Assembly: GCA_965178125.1 (NCBI GenBank)
Contig: OZ237772.1
Coordinates: 531,440-595,439 of the forward strand
DNA: 64,000 nt
Origin: Bilabrum cf. latius
Lineage: Eukaryota > Bigyra: Bicosoecida > Bigyra > Bicosoecida
Direction: 5' to 3'
The translations under genes were made by a program, and so were the position numbers. Positions 45,577 through 56,741 of the stretch are shown here, piece after piece. Position 1 is the first letter of the stretch. Every line of letters starts with the position of its first letter. Below the pieces are notes generated by a model. It saw only the letters and a program-made list of their open reading frames with translations. It ran no database searches and had not been told where the DNA came from.

Positions 45577-46015
45577 GGTAGGGTTAGGGTTAGGGTTAGG
45601 GTTAGGGTTAGGGTTAGGGTTAGGGTTAGGGTTAGGGTTAGGGTTAGGGTTAGGGTTAGGGTTAGGGTTAGGGTTAGGGTTAGGGTTAGGGTTAGGGTTA
45701 GGGTTAGGGTTAGGGTTAGGGTTAGGGTTAGGGTTAGGGTTAGGGTTAGGGTTAGGGTTAGGGTTAGGGTTAGGGTTAGGGTTAGGGTTAGGGTTAGGGT
45801 TAGGGTTAGGGTTAGGGTTAGGGTTAGGGTTAGGGTTAGGGTTAGGGTTAGGGTTAGGGTTAGGGTTAGGGTTAGGGTTAGGGTTAGGGTTAGGGTTAGG
45901 GTTAGGGTTAGGGTTAGGGTTAGGGTTAGGGTTAGGGTTAGGGTTAGGGTTAGGGTTAGGGTTAGGGTTAGGGTTAGGGTTAGGGTTAGGGTTAGGGTTA
46001 GGGTTAGGGTTAGGG
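45577..46015 (+). repeat. interstitial telomeric tract T2
   Basis: An irregular start (G-run then TAGGG) is followed by perfect TTAGGG units, ending TTAGGG-TATCTAATATAAAG. It truncates the minus-strand ORF on its left. Confidence 0.98.
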
Positions 46016-47323
46016 TATCTAATATAAAGTCAGGGACAGGGTCGGGGAAAAAATATTTTCATCTTCATTTTTTTGTCGAAAATGTGCCCTCTGCGATCTC
46101 AGCAACTAGAATAGGTATGAAGATGATTCAATTTGTTTTGGGACGGCCTAGGGCCATATCATGGGGCAAATGTTCCCCAGGTTCCGTTTTGACCGAGCGG
46201 CGACGATACTGGCTGATGAAGATTTACATGCCGAAAATGTGCCCTCTGCGATCTCAGCAACTAGAATAGGTATGAAGATGATTCAAACTGTTTTGGGACG
46301 GCCTAGGGCCATATCATGGGGCAAATGTTCCCCAGGTTCCGTTTTGACCGCGCGGCGACGATACTGGCTGATGAAGATTTACATGCCGAAAATGTGCCCT
46401 CTGCGATCTCAGCAACTAGAATAGGTATGAAGATGATTCAAACTGTTTTGAGACGGCCTAGGGCCATATCATGGGGCAAATGTTCCCCAGGTTCCGTTTT
46501 GACCGCGCGGCGACGATACTGGCTGATGAAGATTTACATGCCGAAAATGTGCCCTCTGCGATCTCAGCAACTAGAATAGGTATGAAGATGATTCAAACTG
46601 TTTTGGGACGGCCTAGGGCCATATCATGGGGCAAATGTTCCCCAGGTTCCGTTTTGACCGCGCGGCGACGATACTGGCTGATGAAGATTTACATGCCGAA
46701 AATGTGCCCTCTGCGATCTCAGCAACTAGAATAGGTATGAAGATGATTCAAACTGTTTTGGGATGGCCTAGGGCCATATCATGGGGCAAATGTTCCCCAG
46801 GTTCCGTTTTGACCGCGCGGCGACGATACTGGCTGATGAAGATTTACATGCCGAAAATGTGCCCTCTGCGATCTCAGCAACTAGAATAGGTATGAAGATG
46901 ATTCAAACTGTTTTGGGACGGCCTAGGGCCATATCATGGGGCAAATGTTCCCCAGGTTCCGTTTTGACCGCGCGGCGACGATACTGGCTGATGAAGATTT
47001 ACATGCCGAAAATGTGCCCTCTGCGATCTCAGCAACTAGAATAGGTATGAAGATGATTCAAACTGTTTTGGGACGGCCTAGGGCCATATCATGGGGCAAA
47101 TGTTCCCCAGGTTCCGTTTTGACCGCGCGGCGACGATACTGGCTGATGAAGATTTACATGCCGAAAATGTGCCCTCTGCGATCTCAGCAACTAGAATAGC
47201 CGTCCCCGTGAAATCTCCCAGAAATTTCTGGATTCCGGGTCCACATTTGCGACCCAACGACACTCAGGGTCAAATATATCTAAAACAAATGAGTGGAATA
47301 TAACTATAACCACTAAATAGATT
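46016..47323. repeat. subtelomeric module 1: lead, seven 155-bp type A units, tail
   Basis: The lead TATCTAATATAAAGTCAGGG is followed by type A units starting at 46078, 46233, 46388, 46543, 46698, 46853 and 47008, plus a partial at 47163. A unique tail of about 124 bp (47200-47323) then runs into TTAGGG. The first unit differs by GACCGAGCGG where later ones have GACCGCGCGG. Confidence 0.95.
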
Positions 47324-47965
47324 TTAGGGTTAGGGTTAGGGTAGGGTTAGGGTTAGGGTTAGGGTTAGGGTTAGGGTTAGGGTTAGGGTTAGGGTTAGGG
47401 TTAGGGTTAGGGTTAGGGTTAGGGTTAGGGTTAGGGTTAGGGTTAGGGTTAGGGTTAGGGTTAGGGTTAGGGTTAGGGTTAGGGTTAGGGTTAGGGTTAG
47501 GGTTAGGGTTAGGGTTAGGGTTAGGGTTAGGGTTAGGGTTAGGGTTAGGGTTAGGGTTAGGGTTAGGGTTAGGGTTAGGGTTAGGGTTAGGGTTAGGGTT
47601 AGGGTTAGGGTTAGGGTTAGGGTTAGGGTTAGGGTTAGGGTTAGGGTTAGGGTTAGGGTTAGGGTTAGGGTTAGGGTTAGGGTTAGGGTTAGGGTTAGGG
47701 TTAGGGTTAGGGTTAGGGTTAGGGTTAGGGTTAGGGTTAGGGGTTAGGGTTAGGGTTAGGGTTAGGGTTAGGGTTAGGGTTAGGGTTAGGGTTAGGGTTA
47801 GGGTTAGGGTTAGGGTTAGGGTTAGGGTTAGGGTTAGGGTTAGGGTTAGGGTTAGGGTTAGGGTTAGGGTTAGGGTTAGGGTTAGGGTTAGGGTTAGGGT
47901 TAGGGTTAGGGTTAGGGTTAGGGTTAGGGTTAGGGTTAGGGTTAGGGTTAGGGTTAGGGTTAGGG
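47324..47965 (+). repeat. interstitial telomeric tract T3
   Basis: TTAGGG units with one early TTAGGGTAGGG slip and one GGGG variant near 47740. It ends TTAGGG-TATCTAATATAAAG. Confidence 0.98.
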
Positions 47966-48498
47966 TATCTAATATAAAGTCAGGGACAGGGTCGGGGAAA
48001 AAATATTTTCATCTTCATTTTTTTGTCGAAAATGTGCCCTCTGCGATCTCAGCAACTAGAATAGGTATGAAGATGATTCAAACTGTTTTGGGACGGCCTA
48101 GGGCCATATCATGGGGCAAATGTTCCCCAGGTTCCGTTTTGACCGAGCGGCGACGATACTGGCTGATGAAGATTTACATGCCGAAAATGTGCCCTCTGCG
48201 ATCTCAGCAACTAGAATAGGTATGAAGATGATTCAAACTGTTTTGGGACGGCCTAGGGCCATATCATGGGGCAAATGTTCCCCAGGTTCCGTTTTGACCG
48301 CGCGGCGACGATACTGGCTGATGAAGATTTACATGCCGAAAATGTGCCCTCTGCGATCTCAGCAACTAGAATAGCCGTCCCCGTGAAATCTCCCAGAAAT
48401 TTCTGGATTCCGGGTCCACATTTGCGACCCAACGACACTCAGGGTCAAATATATCTAAAACAAATGAGTGGAATATAACTATAACCACTAAATAGATT
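47966..48498. repeat. subtelomeric module 2: copy of module 1 with two type A units
   Basis: Same lead, then type A 155-bp units at 48028 and 48183 and a partial at 48338. The tail (48375-48498) is identical by eye to module 1 and ends at the same base before TTAGGG. It differs from module 1 mainly in unit number (two against seven). Confidence 0.95.
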
Positions 48499-49876
48499 TT
48501 AGGGTTAGGGTTAGGGTAGGGTTAGGGTTAGGGTTAGGGTTAGGGTTAGGGTTAGGGTTAGGGTTAGGGTTAGGGTTAGGGTTAGGGTTAGGGTTAGGGT
48601 TAGGGTTAGGGTTAGGGTTAGGGTTAGGGTTAGGGTTAGGGTTAGGGTTAGGGTTAGGGTTAGGGTTAGGGTTAGGGTTAGGGTTAGGGTTAGGGTTAGG
48701 GTTAGGGTTAGGGTTAGGGTTAGGGTTAGGGTTAGGGTTAGGGTTAGGGTTAGGGTTAGGGTTAGGGTTAGGGTTAGGGTTAGGGTTAGGGTTAGGATTA
48801 GGGTTAGGGTTAGGGTTAGGTTAGGGTTAGGGTTAGGGTTAGGGTTAGGGTTAGGGTTAGGGTTAGGGTTAGGGTTAGGGTTAGGGTTAGGGTTAGGGTT
48901 AGGGTTAGGGTTAGGGTTAGGGTTAGGGTTAGGGTTAGGGTTAGGGTTAGGGTTAGGGTTAGGGTTAGGGTTAGGGTTAGGGTTAGGGTTAGGGTTAGGG
49001 TTAGGGTTAGGGTTAGGGTTAGGGTTAGGGTTAGGGTTAGGGTTAGGGTTAGGGTTAGGGTTAGGGTTAGGGTTAGGGTTAGGGTTAGGGTTAGGGTTAG
49101 GGTTAGGGTTAGGGTTAGGGTTAGGGTTAGGGTTAGGGTTAGGGTTAGGGTTAGGGTTAGGGTTAGGGTTAGGGTTAGGGTTAGGGTTAGGGTTAGGGTT
49201 AGGGTTAGGGTTAGGGTTAGGGTTAGGGTTAGGGTTAGGGTTAGGGTTAGGGTTAGGGTTAGGGTTAGGGTTAGGGTTAGGGTTAGGGTTAGGGTTAGGG
49301 TTAGGGTTAGGGTTAGGGTTAGGGTTAGGGTTAGGGTTAGGGTTAGGGTTAGGGTTAGGGTTAGGGTTAGGGTTAGGGTTAGGGTTAGGGTTAGGGTTAG
49401 GGTTAGGGTTAGGGTTAGGGTTAGGGTTAGGGTTAGGGTTAGGGTTAGGGTTAGGGTTAGGGTTAGGGTTAGGGTTAGGGTTAGGGTTAGGGTTAGGGTT
49501 AGGGTTAGGGTTAGGGTTAGGGTTAGGGTTAGGGTTAGGGTTAGGGTTAGGGTTAGGGTTAGGGTTAGGGTTAGGGTTAGGGTTAGGGTTAGGGTTAGGG
49601 TTAGGGTTAGGGTTAGGGTTAGGGTTAGGGTTAGGGTTAGGGTTAGGGTTAGGGTTAGGGTTAGGGTTAGGGTTAGGGTTAGGGTTAGGGTTAGGGTTAG
49701 GGTTAGGGTTAGGGTTAGGGTTAGGGTTAGGGTTAGGGTTAGGGTTAGGGTTAGGGTTAGGGTTAGGGTTAGGGTTAGGGTTAGGGTTAGGGTTAGGGTT
49801 AGGGTTAGGGTTAGGGTTAGGGTTAGGGTTAGGGTTAGGGTTAGGGTTAGGGTTAGGGTTAGGGTTAGGGTTAGGG
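48499..49876 (+). repeat. interstitial telomeric tract T4, longest
   Basis: About 1.38 kb of TTAGGG with single-base variants near 48510 and 48790-48820. It ends TTAGGG-TATCTATTATAAAG, one base different from the other leads. Confidence 0.98.
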
Positions 49877-51744
49877 TATCTATTATAAAGTCAGGGACAG
49901 GGTCGGGGAAAAATATTTTCATCTTCACTTTTTGACAAAATCCTGCGGGATACGATCTCGGCAACCACAGGAGATATGAAGACCGTTCAAATTGCGTTGG
50001 GACGGCCTAGGGCCACATCATTGGCCAAATGTTCCTCAGGTTCCGCTTTTGACGCGCGGCGCCAATATTGGGCCTTGAAGATTTTCATGCTGAAATCCTG
50101 CGGGATACGATCTCGGCAACCACAGGAGATATGAAGACCGTTCAAATTGCGTTGGGACGGCCTAGGGCCACAACATTGGCCAAATGTTCCTCAGGTTCCG
50201 CTTTTGACGCGCGGCGCCAATATTGGGCCTTGAAGATTTTCATGCTGAAATCCTGCGGGATACGATCTCGGCAACCACAGGAGATATGAAGACCGTTAAA
50301 ATTGCGTTGGGACGGCCTAGGGCCACAACATTGGCCAAATGTTCCTCAGGTTCCGCTTTTGACGCGCGGCGCCAATATTGGGCCTTGAAGATTTTCATGC
50401 TGAAATCCTGCGGGATACGATCTCGGCAACCACAGGAGATATGAAGACCGTTAAAATTGCATTGGGACGGCCTAGAGCCACATCATTGGCCAAATGTTCC
50501 TCAGGTTCCGCTTTTGACGCGCGGCGCCAATATTGGGCCTTGAAGATTTTCATGCTGAAATCCTGCGGGATACGATCTCGGCAACCACAGGAGATATGAA
50601 GACCGTTCAAATTGCGTTGGGACGGCCTAGGGCCACATCATTGGCCAAATGTTCCTCAGGTTCCGCTTTTGACGCGCGGCGCCAATATTGGGCCTTGAAG
50701 ATTTTCATGCTGAAATCCTGCGGGATACGATCTCGGCAACCACAGGAGATATGAAGACCGTTCAAATTGCGTTGGGACGGCCTAGAGCCACATCATTGGC
50801 CAAATGTTCCTCAGGTTCCGCTTTTGACGCGCGGCGCCAATATTGGGCCTTGAAGATTTTCATGCTGAAATCCTGCGGGATACGATCTCGGCAACCACAG
50901 GAGATATGAAGACCGTTCAAATTGCGTTGGGACGGCCTAGGGCCACATCATTGGCCAAATGTTCCTCAGGTTCCGCTTTTGACGCGCGGCGCCAATATTG
51001 GGCCTTGAAGATTTTCATGCTGAAATCCTGCGGGATACGATCTCGGCAACCACAGGAGATATGAAGACCGTTCAAATTGCGTTGGGACGGCCTAGAGCCA
51101 CATCATTGGCCAAATGTTCCTCAGGTTCCGCTTTTGACGCGCGGCGCCAATATTGGGCCTTGAAGATTTTCATGCTGAAATCCTGCGGGATACGATCTCG
51201 GCAACCACAGGAGATATGAAGACCGTTCAAATTGCGTTGGGACGGCCTAGGGCCACAACATTGGCCAAATGTTCCTCAGGTTCCGCTTTTGACGCGCAGC
51301 GCCAATATTGGGCCTTGAAGATTTTCATGCTGAAATCCTGCGGGATACGATCTCGGCAACCACAGGAGATATGAAGACCGTTCAAATTGCGTTGGGACGG
51401 CCTAGGGCCACATCATTGGCCAAATGTTCCTCAGGTTCCGCTTTTGACGCGCGGCGCCAATATTGGGCCTTGAAGATTTTCATGCTGAAATCCTGCGGGA
51501 TACGATCTCGGCAACCACAGGAGATATGAAGACCGTTAAAATTGCATTGGGACGGCCTAGGGCCACATCATTGGCCAAATGTTCCTCAGGTTCCGCTTTT
51601 GACGCACGGCGCCAATATTGGGCCTTGAAGATTTTCATGCTGAAATCCTGCGGGATACGATCTCGGCAACCACAGGAGATATGAAGACCGTTCAAATTGC
51701 GTTGGGACGGCCTAGGGCCACAACATTGGCCAAATGTTCCTCAG
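49877..51744. repeat. module 3 lead plus 155-bp type B array
   Basis: After the lead, units of 155 bp (ATCCTGCGGGATACGATCTC...) start at 49938 and repeat eleven times, with a final partial ending near 51744. Common variants are TTCAAATTGCG/TTAAAATTGCA and ACATCATT/ACAACATT. Confidence 0.95.
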
Positions 51745-51787
51745 ATTCATTGTACTTCATTCAGTGCAAGTATGGCGTATTGAAACC

Positions 51788-54058
51788 TACTCGGGGGAGG
51801 TTTCAAAACCTACCCAGGGCGGTTTCAAAACCTACCCAGGGCGGTTTCAAAACCTACCCAGGGCGGTTTCAAAACCTACCCAGGGCGGTTTCAAAACCTA
51901 CCCAGGGCGGTTTCAAAACCTACCCAGGGCGGTTTCAAAACCTACCCAGGGCGGTTTCAAAACCTACCCAGGGCGGTTTCAAAACCTACCCAGGGCGGTT
52001 TCAAAACCTACCCAGGGCGGTTTCAAAACCTACCCAGGGCGGTTTCAAAACCTACCCAGGGCGGTTTCAAAACCTACCCAGGGCGGTTTCAAAACCTACC
52101 CAGGGCGGTTTCAAAACCTACCCAGGGCGGTTTCAAAACCTACCCAGGGCGGTTTCAAAACCTACCCAGGGCGGTTTCAAAACCTACCCAGGGCGGTTTC
52201 AAAACCTACCCAGGGCGGTTTCAAAACCTACCCAGGGCGGTTTCAAAACCTACCCAGGGCGGTTTCAAAACCTACCCAGGGCGGTTTCAAAACCTACCCA
52301 GGGCGGTTTCAAAACCTACCCAGGGCGGTTTCAAAACCTACCCAGGGCGGTTTCAAAACCTACCCAGGGCGGTTTCAAAACCTACCCAGGGCGGTTTCAA
52401 AACCTACCCAGGGCGGTTTCAAAACCTACCCAGGGCGGTTTCAAAACCTACCCAGGGCGGTTTCAAAACCTACCCAGGGCGGTTTCAAAACCTACCCAGG
52501 GCGGTTTCAAAACCTACCCAGGGCGGTTTCAAAACCTACCCAGGGCGGTTTCAAAACCTACCCAGGGCGGTTTCAAAACCTACCCAGGGCGGTTTCAAAA
52601 CCTACCCAGGGCGGTTTCAAAACCTACCCAGGGCGGTTTCAAAACCTACCCAGGGCGGTTTCAAAACCTACCCAGGGCGGTTTCGAAACCTACCCAGGGC
52701 GGTTTCAAAACCTACCCAGGGCGGTTTCAAAACCTACCCAGGGCGGTTTCAAAACCTACCCAGGGCGGTTTCAAAACCTACCCAGGGCGGTTTCAAAACC
52801 TACCCAGGGCGGTTTCAAAACCTACCCAGGGCGGTTTCAAAACCTACCCAGGGCGGTTTCAAAACCTACCCAGGGCGGTTTCAAAACCTACCCAGGGCGG
52901 TTTCAAAACCTACCCAGGGCGGTTTCAAAACCTACCCAGGGCGGTTTCAAAACCTACCCAGGGCGGTTTCAAAACCTACCCAGGGCGGTTTCAAAACCTA
53001 CCCAGGGCGGTTTCAAAACCTACCCAGGGCGGTTTCAAAACCTACCCAGGGCGGTTTCAAAACCTACCCAGGGCGGTTTCAAAACCTACCCAGGGCGGTT
53101 TCAAAACCTACCCAGGGCGGTTTCAAAACCTACCCAGGGAGGTTTCAAAACCTACCCAGGGAGGTTTCAAAACCTACCCAGGGCGGTTTCAAAACCTACC
53201 CAGGGCGGTTTCAAAACCTACCCAGGGCGGTTTCAAAACCTACCCAGGGCGGTTTCAAAACCTACCCAGGGCGGTTTCAAAACCTACCCAGGGCGGTTTC
53301 AAAACCTACCCAGGGCGGTTTCAAAACCTACCCAGGGCGGTTTCAAAACCTACCCAGGGCGGTTTCAAAACCTACCCAGGGCGGTTTCAAAACCTACCCA
53401 GGGCGGTTTCAAAACCTACCCAGGGCGGTTTCAAAACCTACCCAGGGAGGTTTCAAAACCTACCCAGGGCGGTTTCAAAACCTACCCAGGGCGGTTTCAA
53501 AACCTACCCAGGGCGGTTTCAAAACCTACCCAGGGCGGTTTCAAAACCTACCCAGGGAGGTTTCAAAACCTACCCAGGGAGGTTTCAAAACCTACCCAGG
53601 GAGGTTTCAAAACCTACCCAGGGAGGTTTCAAAACCTACCCAGGGAGGTTTCAAAACCTACCCAGGGAGGTTTCAAAACCTACCCAGGGCGGTTTCAAAA
53701 CCTACCCAGGGCGGTTTCAAAACCTACCCAGGGCGGTTTCAAAACCTACCCAGGGCGGTTTCAAAACCTACCCAGGGCGGTTTCAAAACCTACCCAGGGC
53801 GGTTTCAAAACCTACCCAGGGCGGTTTCAAAACCTACCCAGGGCGGTTTCAAAACCTACCCAGGGAGGTTTCAAAACCTACCCAGGGCGGTTTCAAAACC
53901 TACCCAGGGAGGTTTCAAAACCTACCCAGGGAGGTTTCAAAACCTACCCAGGGAGGTTTCAAAACCTACCCAGGGAGGTTTCAAAACCTACCCAGGGAGG
54001 TTTCAAAACCTACCCAGGGAGGTTTCAAAACCTACCCAGGGAGGTTTGAAACCTACCC
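51788..54058. repeat. 22-bp tandem array, about 102 copies
   Basis: The unit contains GGTTTCAAAACCTACCCAGG plus GC or GA. Most copies are GGGCGG-type. GGGAGG-type copies are rare on the left and concentrate from 53140 onward, dominating after 53900. Because 22 is not divisible by 3 and no forward frame has a stop, long frames cross it without meaning. Confidence 0.98.
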
Positions 54059-54324
54059 TAGGTGTGGGTTTGGGAATCCAGTGGTTATTGACCGATATTC
54101 AATGTTGTGGCTCGTTCTACGTAGCCATATGTATGCGTTAACCTCCTTGGTCGATACATCGCTTTGACATCAGGTATTCGTTGGCTTATAGTCAAGACTA
54201 AATAGATTGCGTCCTGGCTCCTACTATCCCGTCCTAACGGGTCACTGGCTGGCACTCTGGCAAGCTCCTCTCACAAGCTGGCCCAGCTGCCACTGACCTC
54301 AATTGGTATCCGCCTGGCTGCTTT
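54059..54324. other. linker between 22-bp array and subtelomeric gene
   Basis: Single-copy sequence. Its right part (GTCCTAACGGGTCACTGG, CTCACAAGCTGGCCCAGC) is homologous to the linkers at 60098-60363 and 62186-62451. Confidence 0.7.
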
Positions 54325-55860
54325 TCACTCGTTATCGGAGGAGGGTTCCGCATCGACAGCTGCCAGGAGCGCCTCAACAGCGTCCACGTCTGCTGCATTG
54401 AGATCTCCTTCCGCCGTCTTCTCGAGGGCCGTCATCAGGCCTACGAGCGTGCCCAACCCGTCGTCCCTCTCTTGAATTGTTTCCTGCACGTCCTCGAGCA
54501 TGTCGTCGAGAGTTCGGCTGACGCCCAGCGCTATGTCATCGCAGGCAGCGAGGATGCGGTCCACCAGGTGCCGCTGCTAGTCGGTGAAGCCGTTGTCATC
54601 CACTCCACCGTCGTTCTCAGAGTCGTCTTGCTGGTTCTGGGCCTCGTTCTCTTCTTCCTCATCCAGCTCGTCCTGATCCTCCTCGTCCTGCTGCACGAGT
54701 TCTATCGGAGCCTCATCCTCGTCCTCTTCATCGGCTGCGTCTGCGTGGTATCGATCACCGATCTCCTCTTCATCCTCCTCAGAGTCCTGTCGAGGCAGTG
54801 ATGCTGCTGCTCCACTCCTTGCGCCTCTTGCTCCCCTCTTGTCCTGGCCAACGGCGTGGCGAGCTCCTCCGCCATAGCCCGGTTGGAGAATGGGCGATCG
54901 CTTGTGCTGTATCTTAGCCCGAGGTGCCGCTTCAGTCGCCTTCCTGCGCTCCGGTTCTGCCGGTTGCGCACCTTCATCCCTCGGCTTTCCCTTTGACTTT
55001 CCCTTTGACTTGCCCGCGGCCTTGGTCCTGGCCTTCAATTTGGCCTTTGCCTTTTCCCTGGCCTTGGCCTCCGCTCTCCGCTTGGGGCCGAGTAGGTCGT
55101 TGTTCAGTCGCTCGGTCTATGAGTCGCTGGACTCTGAGCCGTCTGAATCTTGCTCGCCTCGTTTCCTCTGGGCCTTGTAGGCACTGTGGTCCGCGACACC
55201 GTCGTCGGGGTCGTCCTCGTCGTCGTCGACCATGGCACTCCGTTTGTCCTTGCCAGCACGGGGTGCTCCACTCGGCGAAGCAGCAGCGGCTCCCGCAGAA
55301 GCATCTTGGTCCCCTGCGGCTGCCGCGGCAGAGTCCTTGACTGCCATGTCAAACACGTCTTGGAACACAGCCTGCATGCCTCCACGCGCACGCACAGAGG
55401 CTTTCCCAGCTCCGTAGTCGCAGACGAACTTGATCGCGGTCTTGTAGTTCCTCCGCAAGCCATCCATGCCTGCCTTGAACCAAGGATTGTGGCTGGTAGA
55501 GTAGCCGCTGTCGCGCAGGCCCATGAGCATCTAATTCATCTTGCGGTAGCCTGGCGAGCTGGTGCCGCTAGTTGATGCAGCCGGATATAGGCGGTGACTC
55601 AGCACCTTCAGCATGTCAGGCGGCAGATCGGACTCATTCAGGTCCAGCATGGCATCCACGCAGGCTTTGATGCCCTCTTTCTTGGTCCCCTAGTAGTGCT
55701 CGGTAGACCCGCAGAGTAACCCGCAATCTTGGTGGAGGCCCACGAGGGAGATCAGCAGGACTTGCTTGGCAGCAGACGTGCTGACGCCTGAAGCCAGGGC
55801 AGCCACGACGGGGCGGGAGGCCTTGGTGTGCTTGACGCTGTAGCTCTTTGCGGCGGCCAT
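54325..55860 (-). CDS. subtelomeric family protein, complete copy, unknown function
   Basis: Read with UAG = Gln this is 511 residues from the ATG at 55860 to TGA at 54325-54327; TAGs are at 55690, 55528, 55117 and 54574. The N-terminal part looks globular (KHTKASRPVVAALASGVSTS, AAKQVLLISLVGLHQDCGLL, DMLKVLSHRLYP, WFKAGMDGLRRNYKTAIKFV, MQAVFQDVFDMAV). It is followed by an Ala-rich linker, an acidic patch (MVDDDEDDPDD), a Lys/Ala-rich basic region (AKAREKAKAKLKARTKAAG), a long Asp/Glu/Gln stretch (DEDEAPIELVQQDEEDQDEL) and a C-terminal helical domain (RHLVDRILAACDDIALGVSR). No family is recognised. Two further copies at 60364 and 62452 lack 5' portions. All copies are transcribed away from the telomere. 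The basic plus acidic composition would suit a nucleic-acid-binding or Gag-like protein, but this is speculation. Confidence 0.7.
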
Positions 55861-56741
55861 AGTACTCTGCGGTGCTGGGGGAACACGGGTAAGGCCACGA
55901 ACAGGCGCTTGGATGCGGCAGCGAACACGGACATGAGACCCAGGGAGTCTCCAGGGCAAGCTCGAGGGCAAAGAAAAAGAAGGCCACGACCCCGCGCACT
56001 CGGTCTCAGACCCGGGACCCATGATGTTAGGTCGATCCCCCAGTCGTGGGGGGGCGGACCCCAGCCCAGAAAAAAATTAAAAAAGATCGCCCCAACGGGA
56101 ATCGAACCTCGGGGGTAGGCCTGGGTGCGATTACCAACCGTACGCAATACCACTACACCACCACAGCAACCCACGCGAAACCGAAAAAAAAATACAGATT
56201 CGCATCAAAAGTGCACGCAACTTGCACTTGTCACGCCGAAACCTACCCGTTCACCCAACGAGCAGCGCGAAATCAGAAACACTCATATTGCGCTCCTTGT
56301 ATTCAATTGCAGAGGCGCATACTTGGCATATAGCTACTATAGCATATTGTGCATACAACCCTAAAGCAAACGTGAGTCAAATCGATGGGGTATGCGTGGG
56401 GATTGCCTTGCGCAATGCGCTTGCTGCAACGTGGTTCAGACGTTTGGCTCAATTGCGCGACGGCAAGCACTCGTTGGAACTAATCTCGCGCATATTATCA
56501 AATAATATAACATACTGCAAACAATTGCGCGGCGATATATAGGCTGCGCGCCCAATGCTCACTTTGCTTGCGGCAGGTGTGCTGCGACAACATTTGTGGT
56601 GGCCCGGATCAGGTTGCGGAACCTGATGCGCGGCACCGCCGTGACGAGTGCGCCACCAGGGAACAACGCATCGTACCATCATACTAATCACATCCCAAGT
56701 ATATTATATATCCTTGTGGCATCTCTGTCCGCAGTCTGGTC
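55861..56741. other. divergent region between the two module-3 genes
   Basis: This holds the tRNA-like element at 56088-56172 and otherwise A/T-rich sequence without a supportable ORF. It must contain promoters for both flanking subtelomeric genes if they are expressed. Confidence 0.5.
56088..56172 (-). other. degenerate tRNA-like / Pol III element
   Basis: On the minus strand an A-box-like TGGTGTAGTGG and a B-box GGTTCGATTCC are spaced as in a tRNA, and a T-run (CTTTTTTAATTTTTTT) follows the 3' end like a Pol III terminator. A possible anticodon arm has loop TTGGTAA with one stem mismatch. However, the acceptor strand TGGGGCG has no matching 5' partner and the T-stem does not pair. I read it as a tRNA pseudogene or tRNA-derived promoter, not a working tRNA. 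It does not show a CTA anticodon. Confidence 0.4.

Noticed and set aside
48816-49964. Long TL-repeat (minus) and LG/RV-repeat (plus) frames in TTAGGG tracts
   Set aside because: Any pure TTAGGG tract is open in several frames. There is no coding meaning.
51618-54167. 849-codon frame through the 22-bp array
   Set aside because: All three forward frames are open because the unit has no stop and 22 is not a multiple of 3. The frame starts inside the 155-bp satellite.
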